Of a DNA stretch of 64,000 nucleotides, positions 8,722 through 17,532 are shown in pieces. The position numbers were made by a program, and so were the translations under genes. The notes beneath the pieces are model-generated. The model saw only the letters and a list, made by a program, of their open reading frames with translations. It did not search any database and was not told where the DNA came from. Each line of letters begins with the position of its first letter. Positions within the stretch are counted from its first letter, which is position 1. Origin of the DNA: Pseudomonas fluorescens (GTDB lineage: Bacteria > Pseudomonadota > Gammaproteobacteria > Pseudomonadales > Pseudomonadaceae); NCBI RefSeq assembly GCF_002022275.1, contig NZ_MSDF01000018.1:31714-95713 (forward strand). Direction: 5' to 3'.

Positions 8722-10159
8722 GAATCAGAAAGCCATGCCACAACCGGAAATGCGCCGCATACGTCGCATCCACTTCGTCGGTATCGGCGGCGTGGGCATG
8801 TGCGGCATTGCCGAAGTGTTGCTGAACCTGGGCTACCAAGTGTCCGGCTCGGACTTGAAAGAGTCGCCGGTCACCGATCGCCTGAAAACCTTCGGCGCAC
8901 AGATCTTCATCGGCCACCGTGCCGAGAACGCGGCCGAAGCCGACGTGCTGGTGGTGTCCAGCGCTGTGAACACCTCCAACCCGGAAGTGGCGACTGCTCT
9001 TGAGCGTCGTATTCCCGTAGTGCCACGCGCCGAGATGCTTGCTGAGCTGATGCGCTACCGTCACGGCATCGCCGTCGCCGGTACCCACGGCAAAACCACC
9101 ACCACCAGCCTGATCGCCTCGGTGTTTGCGGCCGGTGGCCTGGACCCGACATTCGTCATCGGTGGTCGCCTGAATGCTGCGGGCACCAATGCCCAGCTCG
9201 GCACCAGCCGTTACCTGATCGCCGAAGCCGATGAAAGTGACGCGAGCTTCCTGCACCTGCAACCGCTGGTCGCCGTGGTCACCAACATTGACGAAGACCA
9301 CATGGCCACCTACGACGGTGACTTCAACAAGTTGAAGAAAACCTTCGTCGAGTTCCTGCACAACCTGCCGTTCTATGGTTTGGCTGTGGTGTGCCTGGAC
9401 GACCCGGTGGTGCGCGAAATTCTGCCGCTGGTCAAACGTCCAACCGTCACCTACGGCTTCAGCGAAGACGCTGACGTGCGCGCCATCAATGTGCGCCAGG
9501 AAGGCATGCAGACTTACTTCACCGTGCTGCGCCCGGACCGCGAGCCGCTGGATGTGTCGGTGAACATGCCGGGCAACCACAACGTTTTGAACTCGCTGGC
9601 TACCATCTGCATTGCTTCCGATGAGGGCGTCAGCGATGAAGCCATCGTTGAGGGGCTGTCGCGATTTGCCGGTGTTGGCCGCCGCTTCCAGGTCTACGGC
9701 CAACTGCCGGTAGAAGGCGGTGACGTGATGCTGGTGGACGATTACGGTCATCACCCGACCGAAGTCGCCGCCGTGATCAAGGCCGTACGTGGTGGCTGGC
9801 CGGAGCGCCGCCTGGTGATGGTTTACCAGCCGCACCGCTACAGCCGCACCCGCGACCTGTACGACGACTTTGTGAATGTATTGGCCGATGCCAACGTGCT
9901 GTTGCTGATGGAAGTTTACCCGGCCGGTGAAGAGCCGATTCCGGGCGCCGACAGCCGCAAGCTGTGCAACAGCATTCGTCAGCGCGGTCAGCTGGACCCG
10001 ATCTACATCGAGCGCGGTGTGGACCTGGCCCCGATCGTCAAACCGCTGCTGCGTGCCGGTGACATTCTGCTGTGTCAGGGCGCCGGTGATATTGGCGGCC
10101 TGGCCCCCAAGTTACTCGCGAGCCCGCTGTTTGCCGTGCAGAAGGGGACGTCGAAATGA
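8714..10159 (+). CDS. murC: UDP-N-acetylmuramate--L-alanine ligase MurC
   Basis: First amino-acid-adding Mur ligase, joining L-alanine to UDP-MurNAc in the cytoplasm. The 481-residue protein shows the N-terminal GIGGVGMCGIAEVL loop, the ATP loop AGTHGKTTTTS near residue 122, the EADESDASFL metal site, and the VDDYGHHPTE motif near residue 345. The end overlaps ddlB by 4 bases. Confidence 0.98.
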   Translation: MVENQKAMPQPEMRRIRRIHFVGIGGVGMCGIAEVLLNLGYQVSGSDLKESPVTDRLKTFGAQIFIGHRAENAAEADVLVVSSAVNTSNPEVATALERRIPVVPRAEMLAELMRYRHGIAVAGTHGKTTTTSLIASVFAAGGLDPTFVIGGRLNAAGTNAQLGTSRYLIAEADESDASFLHLQPLVAVVTNIDEDHMATYDGDFNKLKKTFVEFLHNLPFYGLAVVCLDDPVVREILPLVKRPTVTYGFSEDADVRAINVRQEGMQTYFTVLRPDREPLDVSVNMPGNHNVLNSLATICIASDEGVSDEAIVEGLSRFAGVGRRFQVYGQLPVEGGDVMLVDDYGHHPTEVAAVIKAVRGGWPERRLVMVYQPHRYSRTRDLYDDFVNVLADANVLLLMEVYPAGEEPIPGADSRKLCNSIRQRGQLDPIYIERGVDLAPIVKPLLRAGDILLCQGAGDIGGLAPKLLASPLFAVQKGTSK

Positions 10160-11112
10160 CCACTGACTACGGCTCCCTGTTTTCCACCCTCGCACCTGCC
10201 GACTTCGGTCGTGTAGCGGTGCTGTTCGGCGGTAAAAGCGCCGAGCGCGAAGTGTCGCTCAAGTCCGGTAATGCTGTGCTTGAAGCCCTGCAAAGCGCTG
10301 GCGTGAACGCCTTCGGTATCGACGTGGGCGATGATTTCCTCGCCCGCCTGCAGGCCGAAAAGATCGACCGCGCGTTCATCATTCTTCACGGCCGCGGCGG
10401 TGAAGACGGCAGCATGCAGGGCCTGCTGGAATGCGCAGGCATTCCCTATACCGGCAGCGGCATCCTCGCGTCGGCACTGGCCATGGACAAGCTGCGCACC
10501 AAACAGGTGTGGCACAGCCTGGGTATTCCAACGCCGCGTCACAGCGTTCTGTGCAGCGAAGACGATTGTATTTCTGCAGCCGAGGAACTGGGCCTGCCTT
10601 TGATCGTCAAACCAGCCCATGAAGGCTCCAGTATCGGCATGGCCAAAGTGAACTCGGCCGCCGAATTGATCGACGCATGGAAAGCGGCAAGTACCTACGA
10701 TTCGCAAGTGTTGGTGGAACAGTGGATTTCCGGTCCCGAGTACACCATCGCCACCCTGCGTGGCCAGGTTTTGCCGCCTATCGCATTGGGCACGCCCCAC
10801 ACTTTTTACGACTACGACGCCAAGTACGTGGCTTCCGATACTCAGTACCGGATCCCGTGTGGCCTTGACGCAACCAAGGAACAGGAATTGATGGACCTCA
10901 CGGCGAAAGCCTGTGAGGCGCTGGGTATCGCCGGTTGGGCGCGGGCAGACGTGATGCAGGATGACCAAGGGAATTTCTGGTTCCTTGAAGTCAACACCGC
11001 TCCCGGCATGACCGACCACAGTTTGGTACCCATGGCTGCTCGTGCCGCCGGTCTGGATTTTCAGCAGTTAGTGCTGGCGATTCTGGCAGCCAGCATAGAG
11101 CCAAGAGGCTAA
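10156..11112 (+). CDS. ddlB: D-alanine--D-alanine ligase DdlB
   Basis: ATP-grasp ligase that makes the D-Ala-D-Ala dipeptide consumed by MurF. The 318-residue length fits the DdlB type. Visible motifs are FGGKSAEREVSLKSG at the N-terminus, HGRGGEDGSMQG, the ATP-binding KPAHEGSSIGMAKV, and the C-terminal metal site FLEVNTAPGMTDHSL. It overlaps murC by 4 bases and is followed after 4 bases by ftsQ. Confidence 0.97.
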   Translation: MTTDYGSLFSTLAPADFGRVAVLFGGKSAEREVSLKSGNAVLEALQSAGVNAFGIDVGDDFLARLQAEKIDRAFIILHGRGGEDGSMQGLLECAGIPYTGSGILASALAMDKLRTKQVWHSLGIPTPRHSVLCSEDDCISAAEELGLPLIVKPAHEGSSIGMAKVNSAAELIDAWKAASTYDSQVLVEQWISGPEYTIATLRGQVLPPIALGTPHTFYDYDAKYVASDTQYRIPCGLDATKEQELMDLTAKACEALGIAGWARADVMQDDQGNFWFLEVNTAPGMTDHSLVPMAARAAGLDFQQLVLAILAASIEPRG

Positions 11113-11116
11113 GCAC

Positions 11117-11986
11117 ATGAACGGCGCATCGCTTCGTCATCAGCCCCCACAAGCACCCGGCCGCAAGCCGGTGCCACGGGGTGCGAGCCGGATGGTGGCT
11201 AAAGAGCCGATGTCGGCGCGCCTGCCCAAAGCCAACTTTGGTTTCATCAAGGCGCTGTTCTGGCCGGTGCTGCTGGTGGTGTTGGGTTTCGGCACTTACG
11301 AGGGCGCACAGCGTCTGCTGCCGTATGCCGACCGGCCGATCACCAAGATCAGCGTGCAGGGCGACCTGAGCTACATCAGCCAGCAAGCCGTGCAGCAGCG
11401 CATCGGCCCGTATCTGGCGGCGAGCTTCTTCACCATCGACCTGGCGGGTATGCGCGCGGAGTTGGAGCAAATGCCGTGGATCGCTCACGCCGAAGTCCGC
11501 CGCGTATGGCCGGACCAGGTGACGATCCGCCTGGAAGAACAACTGCCCGTGGCCCGCTGGGGCGATGGCGCGCTGTTGAACAACCAGGGCCAGGCGTTCA
11601 CCCCGCGTGAACTGGCGAACTACGAGCACCTGCCGCAGTTGTTCGGGCCGCAGCGGGCGCAACAGCAAGTGATGCAGCAGTACCAGGCGTTGAGCCAGAT
11701 GCTGCGGCCGTTGGGTTTCTCGATTGCGCGACTGGAATTGCGTGAACGGGGCAGCTGGTTTTTGACGACCGGGGCAGGCAGTTCCGGCCCGGGGATCGAG
11801 TTGTTGCTGGGACGCGGCAACCTGGTGGAAAAGATGCGCCGCTTTATTGCCATCTATGAAAAGACCTTGAAAGAACAGATTACGAACATTGCGAGCGTCG
11901 ACCTGCGTTACGCCAACGGCCTGGCCGTCGGCTGGCGTGAACCGGCTGCGCCGACGACAGCCAAACCCGCTGTCGCGAAGAATTAA
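11117..11986 (+). CDS. ftsQ: Cell division protein FtsQ
   Basis: Bitopic inner-membrane divisome protein that links FtsB/FtsL to the other components. The 289-residue protein has a cytoplasmic N-terminus of about 50 residues, one membrane helix (LFWPVLLVVLGFGTYEGA), a POTRA domain beginning ITKISVQGDLSYIS, and the FtsQ beta domain that follows. It lies 4 bases after ddlB. The Ala/Pro/Thr-rich tail is variable in this family. Confidence 0.96.
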   Translation: MNGASLRHQPPQAPGRKPVPRGASRMVAKEPMSARLPKANFGFIKALFWPVLLVVLGFGTYEGAQRLLPYADRPITKISVQGDLSYISQQAVQQRIGPYLAASFFTIDLAGMRAELEQMPWIAHAEVRRVWPDQVTIRLEEQLPVARWGDGALLNNQGQAFTPRELANYEHLPQLFGPQRAQQQVMQQYQALSQMLRPLGFSIARLELRERGSWFLTTGAGSSGPGIELLLGRGNLVEKMRRFIAIYEKTLKEQITNIASVDLRYANGLAVGWREPAAPTTAKPAVAKN

Positions 11987-12001
11987 GAAGAGGCAGGACC
12001 C

Positions 12002-13267
12002 ATGGCAAACGTGCAAAGCGGCAAAATGATCGTCGGTCTCGATATCGGCACCTCCAAGGTGGTGGCGCTGGTCGGCGAGGTCGGGGAAGACGGTGTGATC
12101 GAAATCGTCGGTATCGGCACGCATCCGTCCCGGGGCCTGAAGAAGGGCGTGGTGGTGAACATCGAGTCCACCGTGCAATCGATCCAGCGCGCCATCGAAG
12201 AAGCGCAGCTGATGGCCGGTTGCCGGATTCACTCGGCGTTCGTCGGCGTGGCCGGCAACCATATCCGCAGCCTGAACTCCCACGGCATCGTGGCGATCCG
12301 CGACCGTGAAGTCAGCGCCGCCGACCTTGAGCGTGTGCTCGACGCCGCCCAGGCCGTGGCGATCCCGGCTGACCAGCGTGTGCTGCACACCCTGCCGCAG
12401 GACTACGTGATCGATAACCAGGAAGGCGTTCGCGAGCCTCTGGGCATGTCGGGCGTACGTCTGGAAGCCAAGGTTCACGTAGTGACCTGCGCCGTCAACG
12501 CCGCACAGAACATTGAAAAATGCGTGCGCCGCTGTGGCCTGGAAATCGACGACATCATTCTTGAGCAGTTGGCCTCGGCCTACTCGGTACTCACTGACGA
12601 CGAAAAAGAACTCGGCGTTTGCCTGGTCGACATCGGCGGCGGTACCACTGACATCGCGATCTTCACCGAGGGTGCGATCCGTCACACCGCCGTGATCCCG
12701 ATCGCCGGCGACCAGGTCACCAACGACATCGCCATGGCGCTGCGTACACCGACCCAGTACGCCGAAGAAATCAAGATCCGCTACGCCTGCGCCCTGGCCA
12801 AACTGGCCGGTGCCGGTGAAACCATCAAGGTGCCAAGCGTCGGCGACCGTCCACCGCGCGAACTGTCGCGCCAGGCCCTGGCCGAAGTGGTCGAGCCGCG
12901 TTACGACGAGCTGTTCACCCTGATTCAGGCCGAACTGCGCCGCAGCGGCTACGAAGATTTGATCCCGGCCGGCATCGTGCTGACCGGTGGCACCTCGAAG
13001 ATGGAAGGCGCGGTCGAACTGGCCGAGGAAATCTTCCACATGCCGGTTCGCCTGGGCGTGCCCCATGGCGTCAAAGGCCTGGGCGACGTGGTGCGTAACC
13101 CGATTTATTCCACCGGTGTGGGCTTGCTGTTGTACGGGCTGCAAAAGCAGACCGACGGCATTTCCCTGTCGGGCCCGAGCATCCGTGACAGCTACCGCAA
13201 CAACGACGACGAAGCGAAAGCACCGTTGTTCGAGCGGTTGCAGGCTTGGGTAAAAGGCAATTTCTAA
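12002..13267 (+). CDS. ftsA: Cell division protein FtsA
   Basis: Actin-like ATPase that tethers FtsZ to the membrane. The 421-residue protein begins MANVQSGKMIVGLDIGTSKV, a typical phosphate-1 motif, with the second phosphate motif LVDIGGGTTDIAIF near residue 210. The C-terminal FERLQAWVKGNF is the amphipathic membrane-targeting helix. It sits 15 bases after ftsQ; AGGCAGGACCC supplies the ribosome-binding site. Confidence 0.98.
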   Translation: MANVQSGKMIVGLDIGTSKVVALVGEVGEDGVIEIVGIGTHPSRGLKKGVVVNIESTVQSIQRAIEEAQLMAGCRIHSAFVGVAGNHIRSLNSHGIVAIRDREVSAADLERVLDAAQAVAIPADQRVLHTLPQDYVIDNQEGVREPLGMSGVRLEAKVHVVTCAVNAAQNIEKCVRRCGLEIDDIILEQLASAYSVLTDDEKELGVCLVDIGGGTTDIAIFTEGAIRHTAVIPIAGDQVTNDIAMALRTPTQYAEEIKIRYACALAKLAGAGETIKVPSVGDRPPRELSRQALAEVVEPRYDELFTLIQAELRRSGYEDLIPAGIVLTGGTSKMEGAVELAEEIFHMPVRLGVPHGVKGLGDVVRNPIYSTGVGLLLYGLQKQTDGISLSGPSIRDSYRNNDDEAKAPLFERLQAWVKGNF

Positions 13268-13333
13268 AGATTTACCGCAACACCGCAGCAAGCAGTAGGC
13301 GAAAAAACTAGAGATAACGAAAGGAGAGGGAAC

Positions 13334-14539
13334 ATGTTCGAACTCGTAGACAACATCCCCGCAAGCCCGGTCATCAAAGTGATCGGTGTCGGCGGTGGCG
13401 GCGGCAACGCTGTCAACCATATGGTCAAGAGCAACATTGAAGGCGTTGAATTCATCTGCGCCAACACTGATGCCCAGGCGCTGAAAAGCATCGGCGCGCG
13501 GACCATCCTGCAATTGGGCACAGCCGTGACCAAGGGCCTCGGCGCTGGCGCCAATCCGGAAGTCGGCCGTCAAGCCGCACTGGAAGACCGCGAGCGTATT
13601 GCTGAAGTGCTGCAAGGCACCAACATGGTGTTCATCACCACCGGCATGGGCGGCGGTACCGGTACCGGTGCAGCTCCGATCATTGCCGAAGTGGCCAAGG
13701 AAATGGGGATTCTGACAGTTGCTGTCGTGACCCGTCCGTTCCCGTTCGAAGGCCGCAAGCGCATGCAGATCGCCGACGAAGGCATTCGTCTGCTGTCTGA
13801 AAGCGTCGACTCGTTGATCACCATTCCCAACGAGAAGCTGCTGACCATCCTGGGCAAGGACGCAAGCTTGCTGTCCGCGTTCGCCAAGGCTGACGATGTA
13901 CTGGCCGGTGCCGTTCGCGGTATCTCCGACATCATCAAGCGCCCGGGCATGATCAACGTCGACTTTGCCGACGTACGTACCGTGATGAGCGAAATGGGCA
14001 TGGCGATGATGGGCACTGGCTGCGCCAGCGGTCCGAACCGTGCACGTGAAGCCACTGAAGCGGCCATCCGCAACCCGTTGCTGGAAGACGTGAACCTGCA
14101 AGGTGCACGCGGCATCCTGGTGAACATCACCGCCGGTCCTGACCTGTCCCTGGGTGAGTACTCCGACGTGGGTAGCATCATCGAAGCCTTCGCTTCCGAG
14201 CACGCGATGGTCAAAGTCGGCACCGTTATCGATCCGGACATGCGCGATGAACTGCACGTGACCGTGGTTGCTACCGGCCTGGGCGCGAAAATCGAGAAGC
14301 CTGTGAAGGTCATCGACAATACCGTTCATACCAGTCACACCAGCCACGTCAGCCAGCAAGCTGCCGCTCCAGCGCCTTCGCGCCAGGAACTGCCGTCTGT
14401 GAACTACCGTGATCTGGACCGTCCGACCGTGATGCGCAACCAGGCTCAGGCCGGTGCTGCGGCGTCCCGTAGCCTGAATCCGCAAGATGATCTGGACTAC
14501 CTGGACATCCCGGCATTCCTGCGTCGTCAGGCCGATTAA
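13334..14539 (+). CDS. ftsZ: Cell division GTPase FtsZ
   Basis: Tubulin-like GTPase that forms the Z-ring. The 401-residue protein has the GTP-binding glycine loop GMGGGTGTGAAP near residue 105, the T7 loop residues NVDFADVRTVM, and the conserved C-terminal peptide DYLDIPAFLRRQ that binds FtsA and ZipA. A 66-base gap separates it from ftsA, with a strong AAGGAGAG ribosome-binding site about 8 bases before the ATG, consistent with the high level of FtsZ synthesis. Confidence 0.99.
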   Translation: MFELVDNIPASPVIKVIGVGGGGGNAVNHMVKSNIEGVEFICANTDAQALKSIGARTILQLGTAVTKGLGAGANPEVGRQAALEDRERIAEVLQGTNMVFITTGMGGGTGTGAAPIIAEVAKEMGILTVAVVTRPFPFEGRKRMQIADEGIRLLSESVDSLITIPNEKLLTILGKDASLLSAFAKADDVLAGAVRGISDIIKRPGMINVDFADVRTVMSEMGMAMMGTGCASGPNRAREATEAAIRNPLLEDVNLQGARGILVNITAGPDLSLGEYSDVGSIIEAFASEHAMVKVGTVIDPDMRDELHVTVVATGLGAKIEKPVKVIDNTVHTSHTSHVSQQAAAPAPSRQELPSVNYRDLDRPTVMRNQAQAGAAASRSLNPQDDLDYLDIPAFLRRQAD

Positions 14540-14593
14540 TGGAATGTATCAGGGCTATGAAGGTGATTGGTGTTCAGCAAAGGTCTGGTCTGT

Positions 14594-14599
14594 TATTAT
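14594..14599 (+). promoter_or_regulatory. Possible -10 element for lpxC
   Basis: The 112-base gap between ftsZ and lpxC contains TATTAT at 14594-14599, a good -10 hexamer, about 50 bases before the lpxC ATG. No convincing -35 is present at 17 bases; the best candidate is TGTTCA at 14571-14576. A separate lpxC promoter is common in this cluster, so this is a plausible but weak call. Confidence 0.35.
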
Positions 14600-14651
14600 C
14601 GCCAGCCTTTGTTGATACCAGTTCGCAATTTGCGCTGAAGCGGTCCAAGCC

Positions 14652-15563
14652 ATGATTAAACAACGCACCCTGAAGAATATTATCCGTGCCACAGGTGTAG
14701 GTCTGCACTCCGGGGAGAAGGTATACCTGACCCTCAAGCCCGCACCTGTCGACACCGGCATCGTGTTTGTTCGTGCCGACCTGGACCCTGTGGTGCAGAT
14801 TCCTGCTCGCGCGGAAAATGTTGGCGAAACCACGATGTCGACCACGTTGGTCAACGGTGACGTGAAAGTGGACACGGTGGAGCACTTGCTCTCGGCCATG
14901 GCCGGTTTGGGCATCGATAACGCCTACGTCGAGCTCTCCGCGTCCGAAGTCCCGATCATGGATGGCAGCGCTGGACCCTTCGTATTCTTGATTCAATCTG
15001 CCGGCCTGGAAGAACAGGACGCAGCCAAGAAGTTCATTCGCATTCTGCGGGAAGTGACAGTAGAAGACGGCGACAAACGCGCCACCTTCGTCCCGTTCGA
15101 AGGCTTTAAAGTGAGCTTTGAGATCGATTTCGATCACCCGGTATTCCGTGACCGCACCCAAAGTGCAAGCGTGGATTTTTCCAGCACTTCGTTCGTAAAA
15201 GAAGTCAGCCGCGCCCGTACCTTTGGTTTCATGAGTGACATCGAGTACCTGCGCAAGCACAATCTCGCACTCGGCGGCAGCGTTGAAAACGCCATTGTGG
15301 TCGACGCGGATGGTGTACTGAACGAAGACGGCCTTCGCTACGAAGACGAATTCGTGAAGCACAAGATCCTCGATGCAATCGGTGACCTCTACCTGCTGGG
15401 CAATAGCCTGATAGGCGAGTTCAAAGGCTTCAAGTCGGGCCACGCCCTTAACAACCAGCTGCTGCGCAAGTTGATTGAGCAGACAGACGCTTGGGAAGTT
15501 GTGACCTTCGAAGATGCCAGCACCGCACCGATCTCTTACATGCGTCCCGTTGCGGCGGTGTAA
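14652..15563 (+). CDS. lpxC: UDP-3-O-acyl-N-acetylglucosamine deacetylase LpxC
   Basis: Zinc amidase for the committed step of lipid A synthesis, removing the acetyl group from UDP-3-O-acyl-GlcNAc. The 303-residue length is typical. The zinc and active-site motifs are present: VEHLLSAMAGLGIDNA near residue 78, the catalytic glutamate in that motif, and HKILDAIGDLYLLG near residue 237. It is the last gene of the cluster here and is followed by a clear terminator. Confidence 0.98.
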   Translation: MIKQRTLKNIIRATGVGLHSGEKVYLTLKPAPVDTGIVFVRADLDPVVQIPARAENVGETTMSTTLVNGDVKVDTVEHLLSAMAGLGIDNAYVELSASEVPIMDGSAGPFVFLIQSAGLEEQDAAKKFIRILREVTVEDGDKRATFVPFEGFKVSFEIDFDHPVFRDRTQSASVDFSSTSFVKEVSRARTFGFMSDIEYLRKHNLALGGSVENAIVVDADGVLNEDGLRYEDEFVKHKILDAIGDLYLLGNSLIGEFKGFKSGHALNNQLLRKLIEQTDAWEVVTFEDASTAPISYMRPVAAV

Positions 15564-15590
15564 GTAACAACTCTCTTTTCGTTAGTTTTG

Positions 15591-15618
15591 AAAGGCTGCC
15601 TTCGGGTGGCCTTTTTTT
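15591..15618 (+). terminator. Rho-independent terminator after lpxC
   Basis: Ten-base stem AAAGGCTGCC / GGTGGCCTTT (two G-U pairs in RNA) with a stable TTCG tetraloop, followed by a run of T residues. It lies 28 bases after the lpxC stop and closes the cell-wall cluster. Confidence 0.9.
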
Positions 15619-15663
15619 ATGCCCGCAATTGTGTGAAAGAGCCCTCTGTGGGGGGCAGCCTGT

Positions 15664-15850
15664 TGTGGCAAGCGAGCTTGTTGTAGGGAGTGAGCTTTTT
15701 GTGGCGAGCGAGCTTGCTCGCGTTGGCCCGCGAAGCGGGCCCAAAAGGCCTGCATCAATATATCTGACAGAATAAGGCGCCTGGTTTTGGGGCCGCTTCG
15801 CAGCCCAACGCGAGCAAGCTCGCTCGCCACAACAAGCTAGCTCGCCACAG
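15664..15850. repeat. REP cluster, GAGCGAGCTTGCTCGC type
   Basis: A block of imperfect and perfect copies of the REP palindrome with core GTGGCGAGCGAGCTTGCTCGCG. The best pair is the copy at 15701 facing its inverse, which ends at 15830, around a CCCGCGAAGCGGGCC hairpin. Degenerate copies flank it at about 15664 and 15841. The block fills the 304-base gap between lpxC and the convergent diguanylate cyclase gene. Open frames across it are by-products of the repeat and not genes. Confidence 0.85.
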
Positions 15851-15867
15851 AGGCTCAGTTAACCTGA

Positions 15868-17358
15868 TTACAGGCCCGCAGCATCGACTATACGATTGCG
15901 CCCACTGTGCTTGGCCTCATACAACGCCTGATCCGCACTGAGCAACAAGGCTTCCAGTGATTGGCGACTGCGTTTATCCCACGTGCTCATGCCGATGCTC
16001 ACGGTAATCGCGCCTTCTGCATTGGGCATGCGCGGCAAGTGCTCGACGCTGCTGCGGATATGTTCGGCGATCACCCAGGCCCCTTTGGCGTCGGTATGGG
16101 GCAGTACCACTGCAAATTCCTCCCCGCCATAACGCGCCGCCAAATCGGCCGGGCGCCGGATGTTGTCGTCAATCACATGGGCAACCAGGCGCAAGGCCTC
16201 GTCCCCGCCGTGATGACCATGGCGGTCGTTGAAGGCCTTGAAGTGGTCAACGTCGATCATCAGCAGCGTCAGCGGCTCGGTGGAGCGCTGCGCACGGTCC
16301 CATTCCAGCCGCATCCGTTCGTCGAGGGTGCGACGGTTCGCAAGGCCCGTCAGCGCGTCAGTGGCTGCCAGTTCTGACAGCACCTGCTCGGCGCGGTGAC
16401 GCCGGCGCAGTTCGTTGCTGAGCATCCAGGTCAGCCACAGTAGCCCGATGCACAGCACACCCGTCGCCATACTGACCAGAATGGCGGCACGCCTCCATTG
16501 GGCGAACACTTCATCGGCAGACAGCGCCACTGCTACGATCAGTGGCAGGTTGCCGACGGTGGAGAAGGTGTAGAGCCCTGGCTGGCTATCGACACTAGAG
16601 ACGCCCTGAAAGCTGCCATCGTGCTCCTTGAGCATGCGCGCTACATTCGGGCGCTGGCTCAGGTCTTTGTTAATCATGTCCAGCTCCAGCATTGGCTCCT
16701 GCGCCAGCAGGATGCCCTGTTGGTTGATCAGGTTGATGGTGCTGTCACTGCCGATATTCAGCCCGCTGAACAACTGATGGAAGTACGACAGGCGCATCGA
16801 CGCCACCGCCACGCCCTGGAAGCGCCCGTCCGGTGCGGAAACACGGCGGCTGAACGCTATCCGCCAAGGGTCATCACACACGCAGCGCGCCAGAAACGGG
16901 CGGCTGATGTACAGGCCGATGTCGGGGTGGGTGCGGTGTATCTGGAAATAGTCGCGATCGGCAAAATTACCGGTCTTGGGTGTCAGCAGTGAGGAGTCCG
17001 CGATCACTTCTCCATTGCCGTCCAGCAGCAGAATGTCGCCCTTGTACGGCGCGGCGGTGGAGCGGTCGAACAGCACCAGGTGGCGAATGCTGGCAGAGAC
17101 GCTGCTGAGGTCATTGCGTTCGGTGGCAGCGATCAGGCCTGTGAGCGCCAAGTCATAGAGCTCCACGTTGCGCAGCACGTCCGCGTCGATCAATTGAGTG
17201 ATGTTGTTCGCCGTGCGCTTGGCGGCCTGCAAGGTGTTGGCATGCTCACGGATCAGCAGCGCAGTGACGATCGCGACGATCACCAGCACCGTGAGGACGC
17301 TTCCTGCAATCAGCAAGCGTTCCGGGCGGCGTGTGTGGCGTGGGAGGCTCGGGCTCAT
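15868..17358 (-). CDS. Membrane diguanylate cyclase with periplasmic Cache-like sensor
   Basis: Probable c-di-GMP synthase. The 496-residue protein has a membrane helix at about residues 15-36, a periplasmic region of roughly 250 residues that looks like a double Cache sensor, a second helix near residues 290-312, and a C-terminal GGDEF domain. The active site reads GGEEF, and RPAD five residues upstream gives an intact RxxD inhibitory site, so product inhibition is expected. ATDALTGLANRR marks the start of the GGDEF domain. Its ligand is unknown. It converges on lpxC across a REP block and may form a unit with nothing else. Confidence 0.93.
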   Translation of the reverse strand: MSPSLPRHTRRPERLLIAGSVLTVLVIVAIVTALLIREHANTLQAAKRTANNITQLIDADVLRNVELYDLALTGLIAATERNDLSSVSASIRHLVLFDRSTAAPYKGDILLLDGNGEVIADSSLLTPKTGNFADRDYFQIHRTHPDIGLYISRPFLARCVCDDPWRIAFSRRVSAPDGRFQGVAVASMRLSYFHQLFSGLNIGSDSTINLINQQGILLAQEPMLELDMINKDLSQRPNVARMLKEHDGSFQGVSSVDSQPGLYTFSTVGNLPLIVAVALSADEVFAQWRRAAILVSMATGVLCIGLLWLTWMLSNELRRRHRAEQVLSELAATDALTGLANRRTLDERMRLEWDRAQRSTEPLTLLMIDVDHFKAFNDRHGHHGGDEALRLVAHVIDDNIRRPADLAARYGGEEFAVVLPHTDAKGAWVIAEHIRSSVEHLPRMPNAEGAITVSIGMSTWDKRSRQSLEALLLSADQALYEAKHSGRNRIVDAAGL

Positions 17359-17414
17359 CGGCTTACTTCTGCTTCGAGGATGCCCATAGCTTAGTAGGCA
17401 AACGCAGATTCAGT

Positions 17415-17501
17415 GTGGGAGCTGGCTTGCCTGCGATAGCGTTGTACCCGTCGACGCGTTTACATCTGGTGCACCGCCATCGCAGGCAAGCCAGCTCCCA
17501 C
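17415..17501. repeat. REP doublet (REPIN), GTGGGAGCTGG type
   Basis: Two inverted copies of GTGGGAGCTGGCTTGCCTGCGAT facing each other around a short spacer, between the porin gene and the diguanylate cyclase gene. This is the most frequent repeat in the window. Confidence 0.93.
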
Positions 17502-17532
17502 CTTTTGAGCGTATTCCATAGGACGAGCGGCG

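Noticed and set aside
10991..14485. A 1,164-codon open frame on the minus strand opposite ddlB, ftsQ, ftsA and ftsZ
   Set aside because: It is a by-product of the strong codon bias of the genes on the other strand. The four plus-strand genes are certain, and the antisense product has no recognisable domain or ribosome-binding site.
15491..15775. A 94-codon plus-strand open frame after lpxC
   Set aside because: It runs out of lpxC in another frame, through the terminator and into the REP block, and has no ribosome-binding site or domain.
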